Assembly: GCA_013397075.1 (NCBI GenBank)
Contig: VWZS01000496.1
Coordinates: forward strand, 62,001 to 126,000
Origin: Rhabdornis inornatus
Taxonomy: Eukaryota > Chordata > Aves > Passeriformes > Rhabdornithidae
Direction: 5' to 3'
DNA length: 64,000 bases
Position 1 is the first letter of the stretch. The number at the start of each line of letters is the position of its first letter. Positions 22,541 to 32,689 of this stretch are shown one piece after another. A program made the position numbers and the translations under genes. Below the pieces are notes generated by a model that made no database searches, was not told where the DNA came from, and was given only the letters and a program-made list of their open reading frames with translations.

Positions 22541-24319
22541 TTGATTTGACAATAATGTAGCTTGGGCAATGAGGAAAATGGCTTAAGTCTTTGCAATAAC
22601 AAGTGGAGATGCATTATAGCTAAATGTGATGGGTGGAAATGTCTATGAAATAGCTGGTACTGCTGGTAGCTTTGTTGGGTGCTTGAATTTCAGAACTACT
22701 TTCCTCTGTTCTTTGATCTCTTCAGTGCTCTTTCCTGGAGTGTGGCAGAGTGCACAGGTGGTTGGAGCTCTCCATAGACTGACCCACTCCATGCCACAGC
22801 CTCTGTGAGGGCAGGCCAGGGAAGGGGAACCACTTTAATGAGAGACTCAGTTACGAGCTTTAAAGATGAACCTTGTGCTGAACATTTAACAGAACCTTGT
22901 ATTTAAGAACACCCTGAATTAACTGATATAGTCCAAAATGACAGTTAGTGTGAAGCACTGGGAAACTCATTAACAAAATCTTCATCTGCTAGGGAACAAG
23001 GTGTCCCTTTGTTTTACAAACTCCCTATTAGAAAAACTTCTATACTAAGGATGTTATTATTACATTTAGTTTAGATCCAGAGGGATTGGGAGGGGACAAA
23101 ACAACACATGACAGTTCTTAGAAGGTATATAAAATGGAACCTAGTCTCTTTTTGACATCATTTGTGAGAACAGGTCCCAATCAAAGTGCAAGAAAACCGT
23201 TTCTTCAATCCTACTTCACACAACTACAGTGTGCTCTTAAACACAGATGGAGGAAAGATACTTCCAAATTCAACTTCAGTATATGGAATCCCCTTTTTCC
23301 CCCCTGTATTTTTAAACTCGATCTTTGCATTTTTTCCCCCTGTACTTCCTTAGTTTAAAAAAAACATTTTAGTTGTCTTCACACATCAAAAAATGACTCT
23401 TTCCTCTGCCCAGTCGAAGCATTCTTTCTTAAGAGTTGAGAAAGAATTAATCCTTAAATCTGACTAACCTCCAAACACTTCAATGCACTTAGACTGTTCC
23501 TAGTTAACTGTTTAATTCCCATGAGGGAAACCAGCACTGGGAAAAATGTCTTATGGAATGAGTAATCACTTCTCACCATGAGTAGGTCCAGTGTTCAGTA
23601 AGCTCTTGGCAACTCTGCATCTGAACCGCAAAAAATATAATCAATACCTGACCTTAAGGTAAGAAGCTCCTTAATTCATAACCAGAAACATGGTAAAAAA
23701 TTCATAAGTACTTACTTTTTACAGGGCCTAATAAATTCCCTAAGTTTGAAGATTCTGTCCTGTGTGTTTTTAGTGTGGGCTTTCAGGATACAAGAGGATA
23801 GATCCTTTGTCAGTTGTGTAATTTTCCAGGTTCCACCCACTCCTATCAAAGTGACCAGACAAATGTTCAGATAATGATGTGTTGTATTTTAGCCTGATTC
23901 TGCGGGATTGGGAGCAGCAGGTGGAGTTAGACCTGGCAAGGGAAAAGTTCTGGTGCAACCTAAGATCCAAGCTGAGTAAATGTAAGAAATAATGAAAATG
24001 AAACTAAGTTCACACTTTTGTTTGAGCCACTTACATGCAATTATGTAAGTCTAAAAGAAATCACATACCCAACTCTCAGCAACTCACTTCTTTGGGTATT
24101 CTGGCTCTCAGCAGGATTGTAATTACAGTTTGCATAACTGATTGCAAAGCTGGAAGTTACGAGACCAGAAAAATTGTTTAAACCAATTTATACAACATTA
24201 AATTAAAAATCCAGAGATAGGATAAATTCTATTGGTTCTTCAATGCCATACAAATATTAGATGGTTTTCTTGATTCAGTATTAGTACAGGACAAAAAGGT
24301 TGAACAATTACAAAAGATA
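22541..24319. other. Convergent intergenic region TADA2B-GRPEL1
   Basis: About 1.8 kb between the presumed 3' ends of two convergent genes. The sequence is AT-rich with no recognised repeat or coding exon. Part of it may belong to an even longer UTR of either gene. Confidence 0.6.
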
Positions 24320-24893
24320 TCTAATCTCCATTGCCATTTATTTACAGTTCAGAATTCACACAGGTTTCAGTTTCAGTTGTTGAGAGAGATTATTTTTGAA
24401 TAGACAAAACAGGGCATTTATCACATCAGTGTGTAAATGCTGATGGGTGCTTGCAGAAAGCAGGTTATTTGTACATCACCCACTTCTGCAGTATGAGATT
24501 CTACAAAACCAAAGGAAGTGTTTGAACCACTATCTGCATTTTCAATCTACACACAGTGATGAACTTGAAATTGCAACATTCTTGTGAGCGTTTCATTCTT
24601 TCCAATTTAATTCACCTTCTCAGGAGCAATAGTTGTAAAAAACATTATCTAATCTAAAGCATTAGAGGGCTTAATGGCTCTTGTAGTTCACAGTGAAGAA
24701 GAGCTTATGGAACAGTGATGTTGAAGGCCACTAAGCAGGAGAATTTCATCAGTTACTTCCTTTTTACTGGGAAACCTCAACCAACTCATTTAAACTTCTC
24801 GGGGAGTAGAGGAACGAGGGAAGCATGGTGTGAGAGAAAAACCATCCAGCTGTTTAATAGTTGTATGGCATTTGAAACTCTCAGCTTGAGCAG
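24320..24893 (-). other. GRPEL1: GRPEL1 3'UTR
   Basis: Downstream of the TAG on the minus strand. The first AATAAA read on that strand is at 24342-24337, followed by a T/GT-rich stretch, giving a UTR of about 570 nt. The end is inferred. Confidence 0.5.
24337..24342 (-). terminator. Candidate GRPEL1 poly(A) signal
   Basis: TTTATT on the plus strand, that is AATAAA on the coding strand, about 550 nt after the stop codon, with a GT/T-rich stretch further downstream on the minus strand. Confidence 0.45.
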
Positions 24894-25240
24894 CTAAGCG
24901 TCTTTCACAACCCCCACGAGGGCGGGCCGCAGCGTGCGCCCGTGCAGCTTATAGCCAATCTTGGATACCAGCGCGATGGTGCCGGGCTCCTGCCCCTCCA
25001 CGGGAGCATGGAACAGCGCTTCGTGTTCGTAGGGATCGAACTTGGCTCCCACAGGGTCCAATCTGATCAGGCCATGCTTTTTAAACACTTTCTGAATCTG
25101 CATTTCTGTCATGACAAGACCTTCATACAAGCTCTTCAAGTGAGGATTGTCATCCTTAATTTCTTCTTTTGGAACACTTTGTGTTGCTTTCTCCAAAATG
25201 TCTGCAACTTCTAGTAAGTCCTTACAGAAGCTCTGGATCC
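24894..25240 (-). CDS. GRPEL1: GRPEL1 coding exon 4
   Basis: On the minus strand the acceptor TTTCCAG precedes 25240. The first two bases finish the Gly codon split with exon 3. The exon encodes residues 108-222 (four-helix bundle and beta-wing) and ends VVKDA then TAG at 24896-24894. Confidence 0.96.
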
Positions 25241-28200
25241 CTGGAAATGCATAAAGAAGGAGAGAATGCAATTAGTCCACTGAGGGAAACAAGTGTTAAA
25301 ACCCCCCAACCTCACAACCCCAAAATTTACAGCAATAATCTGCACTCTTAGACTTTCAAGAAGATACTGATACTGTACTAATTTGGGGTAAAATATCCTT
25401 TCCAGTTTTGGATGATAATAAAGAATTATTACAGATACCTTGAAATCCACACCATCTCCTTTACTTCTATGAAAAAAAATATGATTTCAACTCAAAAGAG
25501 TTAAGTTATGCTAATGACCTAACAGTTAAGATTCTTACAGAAGTTACCAAAACCTTCAGATGACCATGTAATTTCCTCATGTCTCTCTCATCACCTAATG
25601 TTCAAAGCATTATGTCGCTCTATTCCTACCCTTTAATCTGATGTCATAAAAAGATTTGCAGAAGACAAAGCATGTAATCAAACTGATGATGATTTCAAGA
25701 GATGAAGGAGGATTCTTCCTTGAATGAAAAGAACTTGCACCTCTCCCTCCCACTGCAGACCTCTTTTACAGAGTCAGCAGCTGTGCCTTGCAAATATTGA
25801 GCAATTTCCAAGTTAATCACAGTCCTTGTCCTGAAGCTGTTCTCTGGCTCACACTAGAGAGAATCTGGACTAATCTCACCTAAGGCATTAGCAATCAAGA
25901 AAAAAATCAAAATAGTTCAATAAAATAACACATTTCTACATAGAGGTAAGCAAAGGACAAACAGCACTGGGTTTTAGTTTGGTTTTTGGGTTTCTTTTTT
26001 TAAGCCAGAGTCAGCCTTTTTAATTCTAGCTCACATTTTGAATGGTTTTTCTTTTCCTTACCAAGAAGTGATATGACCATTACCAGAGGCTAAGTCTTTG
26101 GTTTAAACAAAAACCCCCCACAACTATGGAAACACCTTACAAGATCTGTGGGGATCAGCTAGTTCTCAGGAAAGGGTCTCTAACAACTGCACAACACTGT
26201 AGAGACTCAAGCTCTTTACAGAACAGTAACTAACAATGTCCAAGTAAAAAACCTGTCATGGTTTTAAACTAAAAATTAGAGCTGTGGTTGGAGCTGAACT
26301 GTACCAAATAGATAAATCAGCTGTCTAGTTATCTGGATCAAACCAAACTCTTCAGAAGGTGGTTTGGTTTTTTTATTGCGTACATTGTATTTGCAAATAT
26401 CTCTGACTGCAACTCAGAATTTATGTAAGTCCCAGAAATGAGTTTCTCTTTTTCCAACAGAACAAGTAGTCACACACAAGCAATAAAACTTACAGATTAC
26501 ATGTAATCTAGTTTTCAAGATAAATTCATTTCTATTGTAGCACCTCTGAGCCTCAGACATGACTCCCAAGTCCTTTGCAGTAAATAGAACATTAGTGAAA
26601 CAATGCTTATTGCAAATCACCCTCTGGATGAAGCACTCAAACACCCATGAAAAAGAATGCAAGAGTACTATGTACTTTTTTCTTACAGTACACATTAACT
26701 GAAAACCCTGTATTCAGAAATTAGAACTTGAGTACTGAGAATTAAAATACACAACTGTGTAAAAAGAGCAACTCATTTTTCAAGGCAGAGTGGCAGTCAA
26801 AACCAGGATAAAACAGCACTCTGCTGCTGCACCATTTGCACACAATTTCTGTTTTACAGATCTGTGCTGGAAATGTCAATAAAGCTAAATCAGATGTTAC
26901 TAGCCTGGCTCTTGAAGATAGGCTGTTAGCACTCCTCACAGCCAGTGACTGTGCATTCCTAACACTGAAAAGAGTTCATTAATTTAGAGGTATTACTTCT
27001 ATTTTAACGTTATCGCCTTCAACAGATAAAGGGCAAAAAAAAAAAAGAAAATCCCAAAATATCACACAAGAATATCCCAAAATCAAAAAAGAACCAAATT
27101 CAAAACAAACTCCAAGAACAAAAAACCCCCCCCCAAATAAAACCAAACCCCAACCAACCAAAACAACAAAACAAAAAACCTCAAGCAACCCAAAAAAACC
27201 CCAAGAAACCAACCTACCAACCAATCAAAATAACAAACAAACACAGCCCTCCCCCCCAAAAAAGAAAAAAAAAAACCAACCAAAAACCCAAACCAGAAGT
27301 CAAACCAATATTCCATGCTCTTGGTCAGATCTGAGACCAAAATATGTGGAAAAGGCAAACCTGAGGCTGCAAAACTTACTAAAAAATCTACTAATGCAGT
27401 ACCCATTGTACGAAACCAGATACCAAACTTAAAGAAAATGTCAGCTGCTGACTTCAGCAGTTTAAGTCTTGCCCTTAGCTGGGAAGATGGTGACAACTCT
27501 GATGCATATTGAGGAATTGTTCACACCTCTCTGCCTCAAATGCATTTTTTAAGCAAGTAGTCAGAATCACGGGGAAGTACAACTTGTCAATACTGCAAGG
27601 ACAGTCAGCTTCATTTTTCCAGGCTTTGCATTTCCTGGGTCTTACTGAGTAAACACCAGAGGAGCCTCCACTGACCATATAACTTTGCCTCTTCTACCAG
27701 TTTCTGGCTTCTTTGCCTCACGTTTTCTGCATCTGCCAAGGCACGCTTGTACTTGTCCTAAAGAAGAAAAACCAGTAACAGAAGTTATTCCTCCTAGTCA
27801 GGCAGCTGACAGTAATCCAGCATATTTGGTATAAAACAGCATTTAAAACAGTTTCACAGCCTAAATCCACCATTTAGGCTAATCTGAAACAACATGCTAG
27901 TTATCACACCATCCCCTCCTACCAAGACAAAAGTTTGCTTCACTTCACAAGGACAGAAAGGAGGGAAAGGAAATCATATGGTTTTCCAAACTCTTAGTAT
28001 TTGTCAACAGATTAGCTGGAAAAAAAAATTCACTCTACAGATATGTATAGTTTTACGAGCCCAGTATTTCTGCTTTTTCTGCTGTGTGCTCCCAGAAATC
28101 CTCCATCAGTCATGAGGTACACAGACACTGCAGCAAATGAGATTCAACCCAGCCATGACTTTCAAACCATCTCTTCCCTCTCCATATATACCACAGAGTG

Positions 28201-30340
28201 CTTTCCAGTTTTCTCAGCCTTTGCAAACTATGAAGCCTAACTCCTCTGTTGTTTAGGTCAAGTTTTGGTCTATTCCTAGAAATATCGTCATTTACCAGCA
28301 GATGTACTAAGATGTGAAATACAATAAAATTAATAAAATAAAAATTCACTCTGAGTGCTTCACCAACTAACCCTGAATGACTTCCACACTGCATATGCTT
28401 CAGCTTTGTATGCCAGTGAAGAATCTCAAAACAGAATAAAAATAGTCAACAAGCTGCTTGAAGAGCTGCATTAGGCAACCAACAGCAAAGAAAGACATTA
28501 AATGACATCTCAAATTTTTCCTGTAGAGCTTTGGGAACGGCAACAGAAAGCAAACTCAATCCACACATGATCCACAGGTACTGATTCTATAGAAGGGGCT
28601 ATGGGCTACCTCTTGAAGTCTCAAATGGTCCAGAAAGACATTTTCTTTTATTATTTTATTTTAAAGCACTCATTAATGTCTTTGCTTAATGCCCACCTCT
28701 CAGGGCATCCTTGAACTGCTGGAGTTGTGCACAGGAGAGAATGCAAGATACACGAGGCCACACAGAAGCAATGTGATGTTCAGCCTCGAGTCTGAAGGGC
28801 CCTCAGACAAGGTTTGAAACTTCCTAACTAAGGCCTAAGTACACTACTGTATAAAAGCCAAGCATCATTAACTCTGACCTTTGGAAAGTCGACAGCTGTT
28901 TCCATTAAGTCTACTCTTACCACGCACAAAATTCACACACCAGAGACACACTCACACGCTTCCACGGCTCCCAGAAATTACTTCTCCATTAAGCAAAACC
29001 TACGTAAAACTCAGTAACAAATTTTCAGGCTGGAAGAGGTCCAATTCCACCCAGAAACAGAAAAGAAATTATCCAAGATCTTAACTTTGGACCAGGAATC
29101 CATCCCAAATCTTGTAGTACATGTACTCTTAAGTTTAAAGAAATTACCAAATTGTGGATTTTATACAACTAAACAGGAGTCACATAAACAAACTGTGCAC
29201 TGAGAACCCACAGTACAGGCTCTCGGGCACACGATTTGTAATATGTACAACCGAATAACCCAGAGACACTTACAGTAACATCTTTTAGTTGTTCTTCCAG
29301 TTTGGCCTTTTCTTCAGCTAGCAATTTTTCAGCAGAGCTGGGTTCCACCTTCTGCTCATTTTGGCTCTGACTCTGGTCCTCTTCCAAGTTCTGGCCAGTA
29401 TTTTTCTGCTGTGTTGCTGCACAAAGCAGTCGTGGAGATGTTCTAAGGTAAAAAGATGGACATTACTATTCTGTTGCTTATTTTGTAAGATATCAGCATT
29501 TTCTAGACATACCAGACACTTTGACACATAACGTCCACAAAATTCTCACATCAAAACATGAATTCATACAATTCTAGGCCTGTGAATACTGCGTGCAGAA
29601 CCCTCGTGAAAAGAAGCACATCTCCGGCCATTTAAACTGTAGCACAAAATAACTGCTGCAAGATATCAGCTTGTAACTGTCCACTACACTCAGTTTATAG
29701 CCACAGAACTTATAAGGGGAGTGTAAGTTTTCAGCACTGTGCTCTATCAGAAACAAATTCCGTGATGCAATCGCCGACAACAGCCTCCCCGAAAACACGC
29801 GCAGAACAGAGCTCGGCCGCTGGAGCGGCACCCCCGTGCCGCCTGCCCGCGCTGTAGAGCGAGCACCGCGGCAAGCACAGGCCTGCCTGTGTAAATAATG
29901 ACTCTTCATCCCCTCCTGACGTTTCCAAGGCCGAGCCACCCAAGGCCGCGGATGCGGGATCAGCGCCGCGCTCACACGAGGGCTCGTATCGCCTCCCGCG
30001 GCATGGACACTCCGGGCCTGGAGCCGTCCAGGCTCCCCGCAGTGCCGGGCCGAGCCGGGCCGCTCTCCCGGAGAAGGGCAAGGGAGAGCAGCGAAGAGCG
30101 GCGGGGGATGGGGAGCGGCCCCCCCGTCCCGGCTGTCGGAGGGGGCTCCCCAGGGCTTGGGACCCCAGCGCGGCGAGACCGAGCCTCGCTCTCCTCCCGG
30201 TGCGGCGACGAGCGCGGCCCCGACCTGAATGTCCGGTGTCGGGCGAGCGGCGCGGCGCGACTCCCTCACCTCAGCGCGACGCTCAGTAACGGGAGGCGCG
30301 GGCGCAGCGCACCCCGCACGCACTGGGCCACGGCCGCCAT
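24894..30340 (-). CDS. GRPEL1: GrpE-like 1, mitochondrial nucleotide-exchange factor
   Basis: The coding sequence joins, in order of translation, 30340-30270, 29442-29274, 27757-27676 and 25240-24894: 71+169+82+347 = 669 nt, 222 aa (human 217 as I recall). GRPEL1 releases ADP from mitochondrial Hsp70 (HSPA9) in the matrix and so drives TIM23-linked protein import and folding. The N-terminus (MAAVAQCVRGALRPRLPLLS) is Arg-rich without acids, a mitochondrial presequence. Residues about 55-110 form the charged GrpE coiled coil (KAKLEEQLKD, then DKYKRALADAENVRQRSQKL). The C-terminal half has the helix bundle (FCKDLLEVADILEKATQ) and the beta-wing with the GrpE signature (VGAKFDPYEHEALFH, then GYKLHGRTLRPALVGV). 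All introns are GT-AG with matching phases. Confidence 0.97.
25241..27675 (-). other. GRPEL1: GRPEL1 intron 3
   Basis: A 2.4-kb phase-1 intron, AT-rich. It contains an unusual A/C-only tract at about 27029-27300. Near 26257 the motif TGTCATGGTTTTAAAC resembles an avian ERVL LTR end but no matching partner end was found. No further exon is seen. Confidence 0.88.
27029..27300. repeat. A/C-rich low-complexity tract (strand-asymmetric)
   Basis: About 270 bases made almost only of A and C on the plus strand, with runs such as CCCCCCCCC and AACCAACCAAAAC. G and T are nearly absent. The minus strand is therefore G/T-rich and reads through without stops, giving spurious frames rich in Phe, Val, Gly, Leu and Trp. 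Confidence 0.85.
27676..27757 (-). CDS. GRPEL1: GRPEL1 coding exon 3
   Basis: An 82-nt exon with minus-strand acceptor TTCTTTAG and donor GTCAGT. It encodes DKYKRALADAENVRQRSQKL followed by VEEAKLY and the first base of a Gly codon. Too short for a simple open-frame search; found by similarity to the GrpE coiled coil and confirmed by phase agreement with exons 2 and 4. Confidence 0.95.
27758..29273 (-). other. GRPEL1: GRPEL1 intron 2
   Basis: A 1.5-kb phase-0 intron, AT-rich, with minus-strand donor GTAAGT and acceptor TTTAG. No repeat or other exon is recognised. Confidence 0.9.
29274..29442 (-). CDS. GRPEL1: GRPEL1 coding exon 2
   Basis: Minus-strand acceptor CCTTAG and donor GTAAGTG. The first base completes an Arg codon. 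It encodes the end of the presequence (TSPRLLCAAT), a Gln/Glu-rich linker (GQNLEEDQSQSQNEQKVEPS) and the start of the coiled coil. Confidence 0.95.
29443..30269 (-). other. GRPEL1: GRPEL1 intron 1
   Basis: A 0.8-kb phase-2 intron whose 5' two thirds lie in the CpG island. Donor on the minus strand is GTGAGG. Long open frames on both strands here are by-products of high GC content. Confidence 0.9.
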
Positions 30341-30620
30341 AGCGCCTTCCTGCCCACCGGCAGCCTCGGCCCGCCCCCCGGGCCCCGCCAATCAGCGAGC
30401 GGGCGGGCCGGGAGTGACGCGGCCGGGAGCCAATCAGCAGGGCGGACGCGCCGCCCCGGCCCGAACCGACGGCTATTCCGGGGCGCGGCGGAGCGCCCAG
30501 AGGGGCGCGCGCGCCTCGCCCCACCGTGACGCGCGGTGGGCGGGGCCGCGGGCGGGGCGCGTGCCCGGCGGCCATTTTGTCTCGTGCCGGGGAGGCGGAG
30601 GAGTCCTGTGCTGTGGTGTG
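29745..30620 (-). promoter_or_regulatory. GRPEL1: CpG island and promoter of GRPEL1
   Basis: A GC- and CpG-rich block covers most of intron 1, exon 1 and about 280 bases upstream. Upstream of the ATG are two CCAAT boxes at 30388-30392 and 30430-30434 (both CCAATCAGC on the plus strand), GGGCGG boxes, TGACGC half-CRE-like motifs near 30414 and 30525, and a YY1-like GCCATTTTG at 30571. No TATA box. The layout suits a broad housekeeping promoter, possibly transcribed both ways. Confidence 0.78.
30270..30340 (-). CDS. GRPEL1: GRPEL1 coding exon 1
   Basis: Seventy-one coding bases from ATG (30340-30338): 23 codons plus two bases of Arg24. The GCGCTATGGCGG context is good for initiation. The peptide is rich in Ala, Arg and Leu without acids, as expected for a matrix-targeting presequence. 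Not resolvable as a separate open frame; the start was set by this conserved N-terminal pattern (MAA..QCVR) and by phase. Confidence 0.92.
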
Positions 30621-30636
30621 GTGTGGTGTGGTGGCG
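30612..30636. repeat. GGTGT pentamer microsatellite
   Basis: About four to five tandem GGTGT units at the outer edge of the GRPEL1 CpG island, inside the putative divergent promoter. Confidence 0.7.
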
Positions 30637-30639
30637 CTG

Positions 30640-32595
30640 TCGTGGTCATGTCGTTGCTGCCCCACCTGTGATTGGAAAAGTTTGAAGATTTTAGCTCATT
30701 TTCATTGCTGGATAACCCCGTTACCAATTACACCCTACAGGACCCATCAGCAATTTGCAAACCTCCACACAGAGGTTTCAGTCCACACACACTGCCTGTA
30801 GCTGCTGTGTACGCTCTTGCTGGACAATAATTTAATGAGCCCATGAGCTTTCATTAAAAAGCTTTCATTAAATGGGATAATGCTGCTAATCCACTAGTTC
30901 CACATCTGGCCACCTGTTTGTGCAAGTGTCCTGTGTAACTGGAGACTGTGGGAACCCTGCTCCGTGACACTGGGAACTGGTCAGTTGCTTTGTCAGTATC
31001 TTGTTAATGGGGAGGGGGAAAAAAAATCAGGGTCACGTATTTATTGTACAGCAGGGAAGTTGAGTGCTAGATTATGCACAGATGCCTGAACACCAGCTGT
31101 TAGCCTGATTCCTGCATGCGCTTGTGCACTCTCCAAATGAAATCTGAAGGATAAAGATGCAAATTCCATAATGCAAGTTTAGTAGATGTTATATTCAAGT
31201 GAATAATGCAACTGTGTGCTGAAAAAGAAGGTGTGGAAGACATTTTTGGCTTTCTGCATGAGAATCCTGGTGGGACCTTGCTCAGTGCAGTGGAGCTTTG
31301 CCAGAGCACACCGAGGTTCCAACGTGGCCTTTATTCAGCAGTTTGGTTTGCCTGGGATGAGTTGGGGCTGTGCCACAGCCTGTGCAGAAAGCATGATAAA
31401 CAGTACATGAGGTCACAGGCCTCATACCATGGCAGGTTTAGATCCCAGTGAGTCTTATTTTGCTGATGGCTGTTCTGTGATGTGACACTGGTACAGTCCC
31501 ATGGCTTGCCTGTGCAGAACACAGCAAAGAGGAAGGTTGTGTGCCATGTCCTGTCCACATGGAGTGTGGTCAGTATTTGCTTTCCAGAAAGTTGATGAGC
31601 CACAAATTTCAAGCTTCATCCTCAGAAATACTGGAAGAAATAATTGAGGAAATTTGTTAAGATAATGCTAAGAAAGAATCAGAGAGAACAAGAACACCAA
31701 GAGCAGCTATAAAGGATATCCACAGAAAGCCACAAAGAGATTAGACAGAAAAGGCAATTGGATCTTTAGGTCTGATGTTTTAAAAATGTTTCCTGAAAAG
31801 ATTATTCCTTACAAAACCTAGACAAGCAGTCTGTCTGTCTCATCTTTCTTGTCACTTGTTTTCCCCCCCATCTTTGGATGTAGATTCCTGTTTCAGCTTG
31901 TCTCCATTTCTTTGCTGCTCACCGTCTTTGGAAGTTGTGCTTGATTAATGATTGATCACAAAATCACAGAATTGATAACAAAAGGTTGAGAAGAACCCAC
32001 TGCCAACGTGTCTCAATAATTGAGGATATATAATAGACTTAATATGTCTGGGATAATATCCTTCTTGTTTGTATTAGGAGCCATTTACCCCAAATGACAT
32101 TTCACTGGTCTTCTGCAAGTAACCTTTCAAGACAACACACAGTGAAAATGCATTTTTGTTGTGAGTTGTGTAAATTGAACAGCTTTCATGAAAAACCTGC
32201 AGCTGGATTAGATGCTGATGGGTTAAGACAAAGCAACATCTTCAGCTTCAGAAGAAGAACATGCAAGTTTAGTGGAGCTTGTTTGCATCGTGGCTGATGT
32301 TGGCTGTGAGTACTGTCCCACTCGACTTTTTCATGTCTTTTGTTTTGACTCAGGCTATTGCAGGCTGTTCTGGTTTTATTGCAGTGTCAGCTCATGAGTT
32401 GGGTGTTTTTAAACTCAGCTACTGAGTATTCAGCATTTGTTGCTCGACCTGGTTGGCTGTTATAGTGTTCAGGAACAAGCACATTTTTTTCTCATCCAGT
32501 TTTCTCCATATCAAGCGATCTTTAGTTCTTCACATAAATACTAGGTTTGAATATGTATTGAGGATAAGTAATGCTTAGTCTGAATTCTAAACAGT
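30640..32595. other. Intergenic sequence right of GRPEL1
   Basis: Two kilobases without supported coding exon. A weak CR1-like start (AAAATCACAGAATTGATAAC) is seen at about 31958-32030. Nothing else is recognised; open frames are short (up to 93 codons) and unlike known proteins. Confidence 0.6.
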
Positions 32596-32689
32596 CAACC
32601 ATCATCCCTGTGTAGGCCATTCACTTAAGAGTTGGACTCAATGATTCTTGTGGGTCCCCTCCAACTCAGAATATTCTGTGATTCTATGA
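32596..32689 (+). mobile_element. 5'-truncated copy of the tRNA-headed/CR1-tailed SINE
   Basis: The segment CCCTGTGTAGGCCATTCACTTAAGAG... continues into GGACTCAATGATTCTTGTGG and a TATTCTGTGATTCTATG tail. The part before the CR1 tail matches the junction region of the SINE at 55862-55998 (GTGTGGGTCATTCACTTAAG), so this is the 3' end of the tRNA-like head, the linker and the tail of a second copy. Confidence 0.7.

Noticed and set aside
26257..26350. ERVL LTR inside GRPEL1 intron 3, suggested by TGTCATGGTTTTAAAC
   Set aside because: Only the terminal motif is seen; no LTR body, opposite end or target-site duplication could be found.
27083..27496. 137-codon minus-strand frame rich in Phe, Val, Trp and Leu that looks like a membrane protein
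   Set aside because: It arises from the G/T-only strand of the low-complexity tract, which cannot contain most stop codons.
29574..30665. 363-codon minus-strand and 257-codon plus-strand frames over the GRPEL1 island
   Set aside because: Both are by-products of GC-rich DNA. GRPEL1 exon 1 lies in a different frame and its splice sites and phases agree with the other exons.
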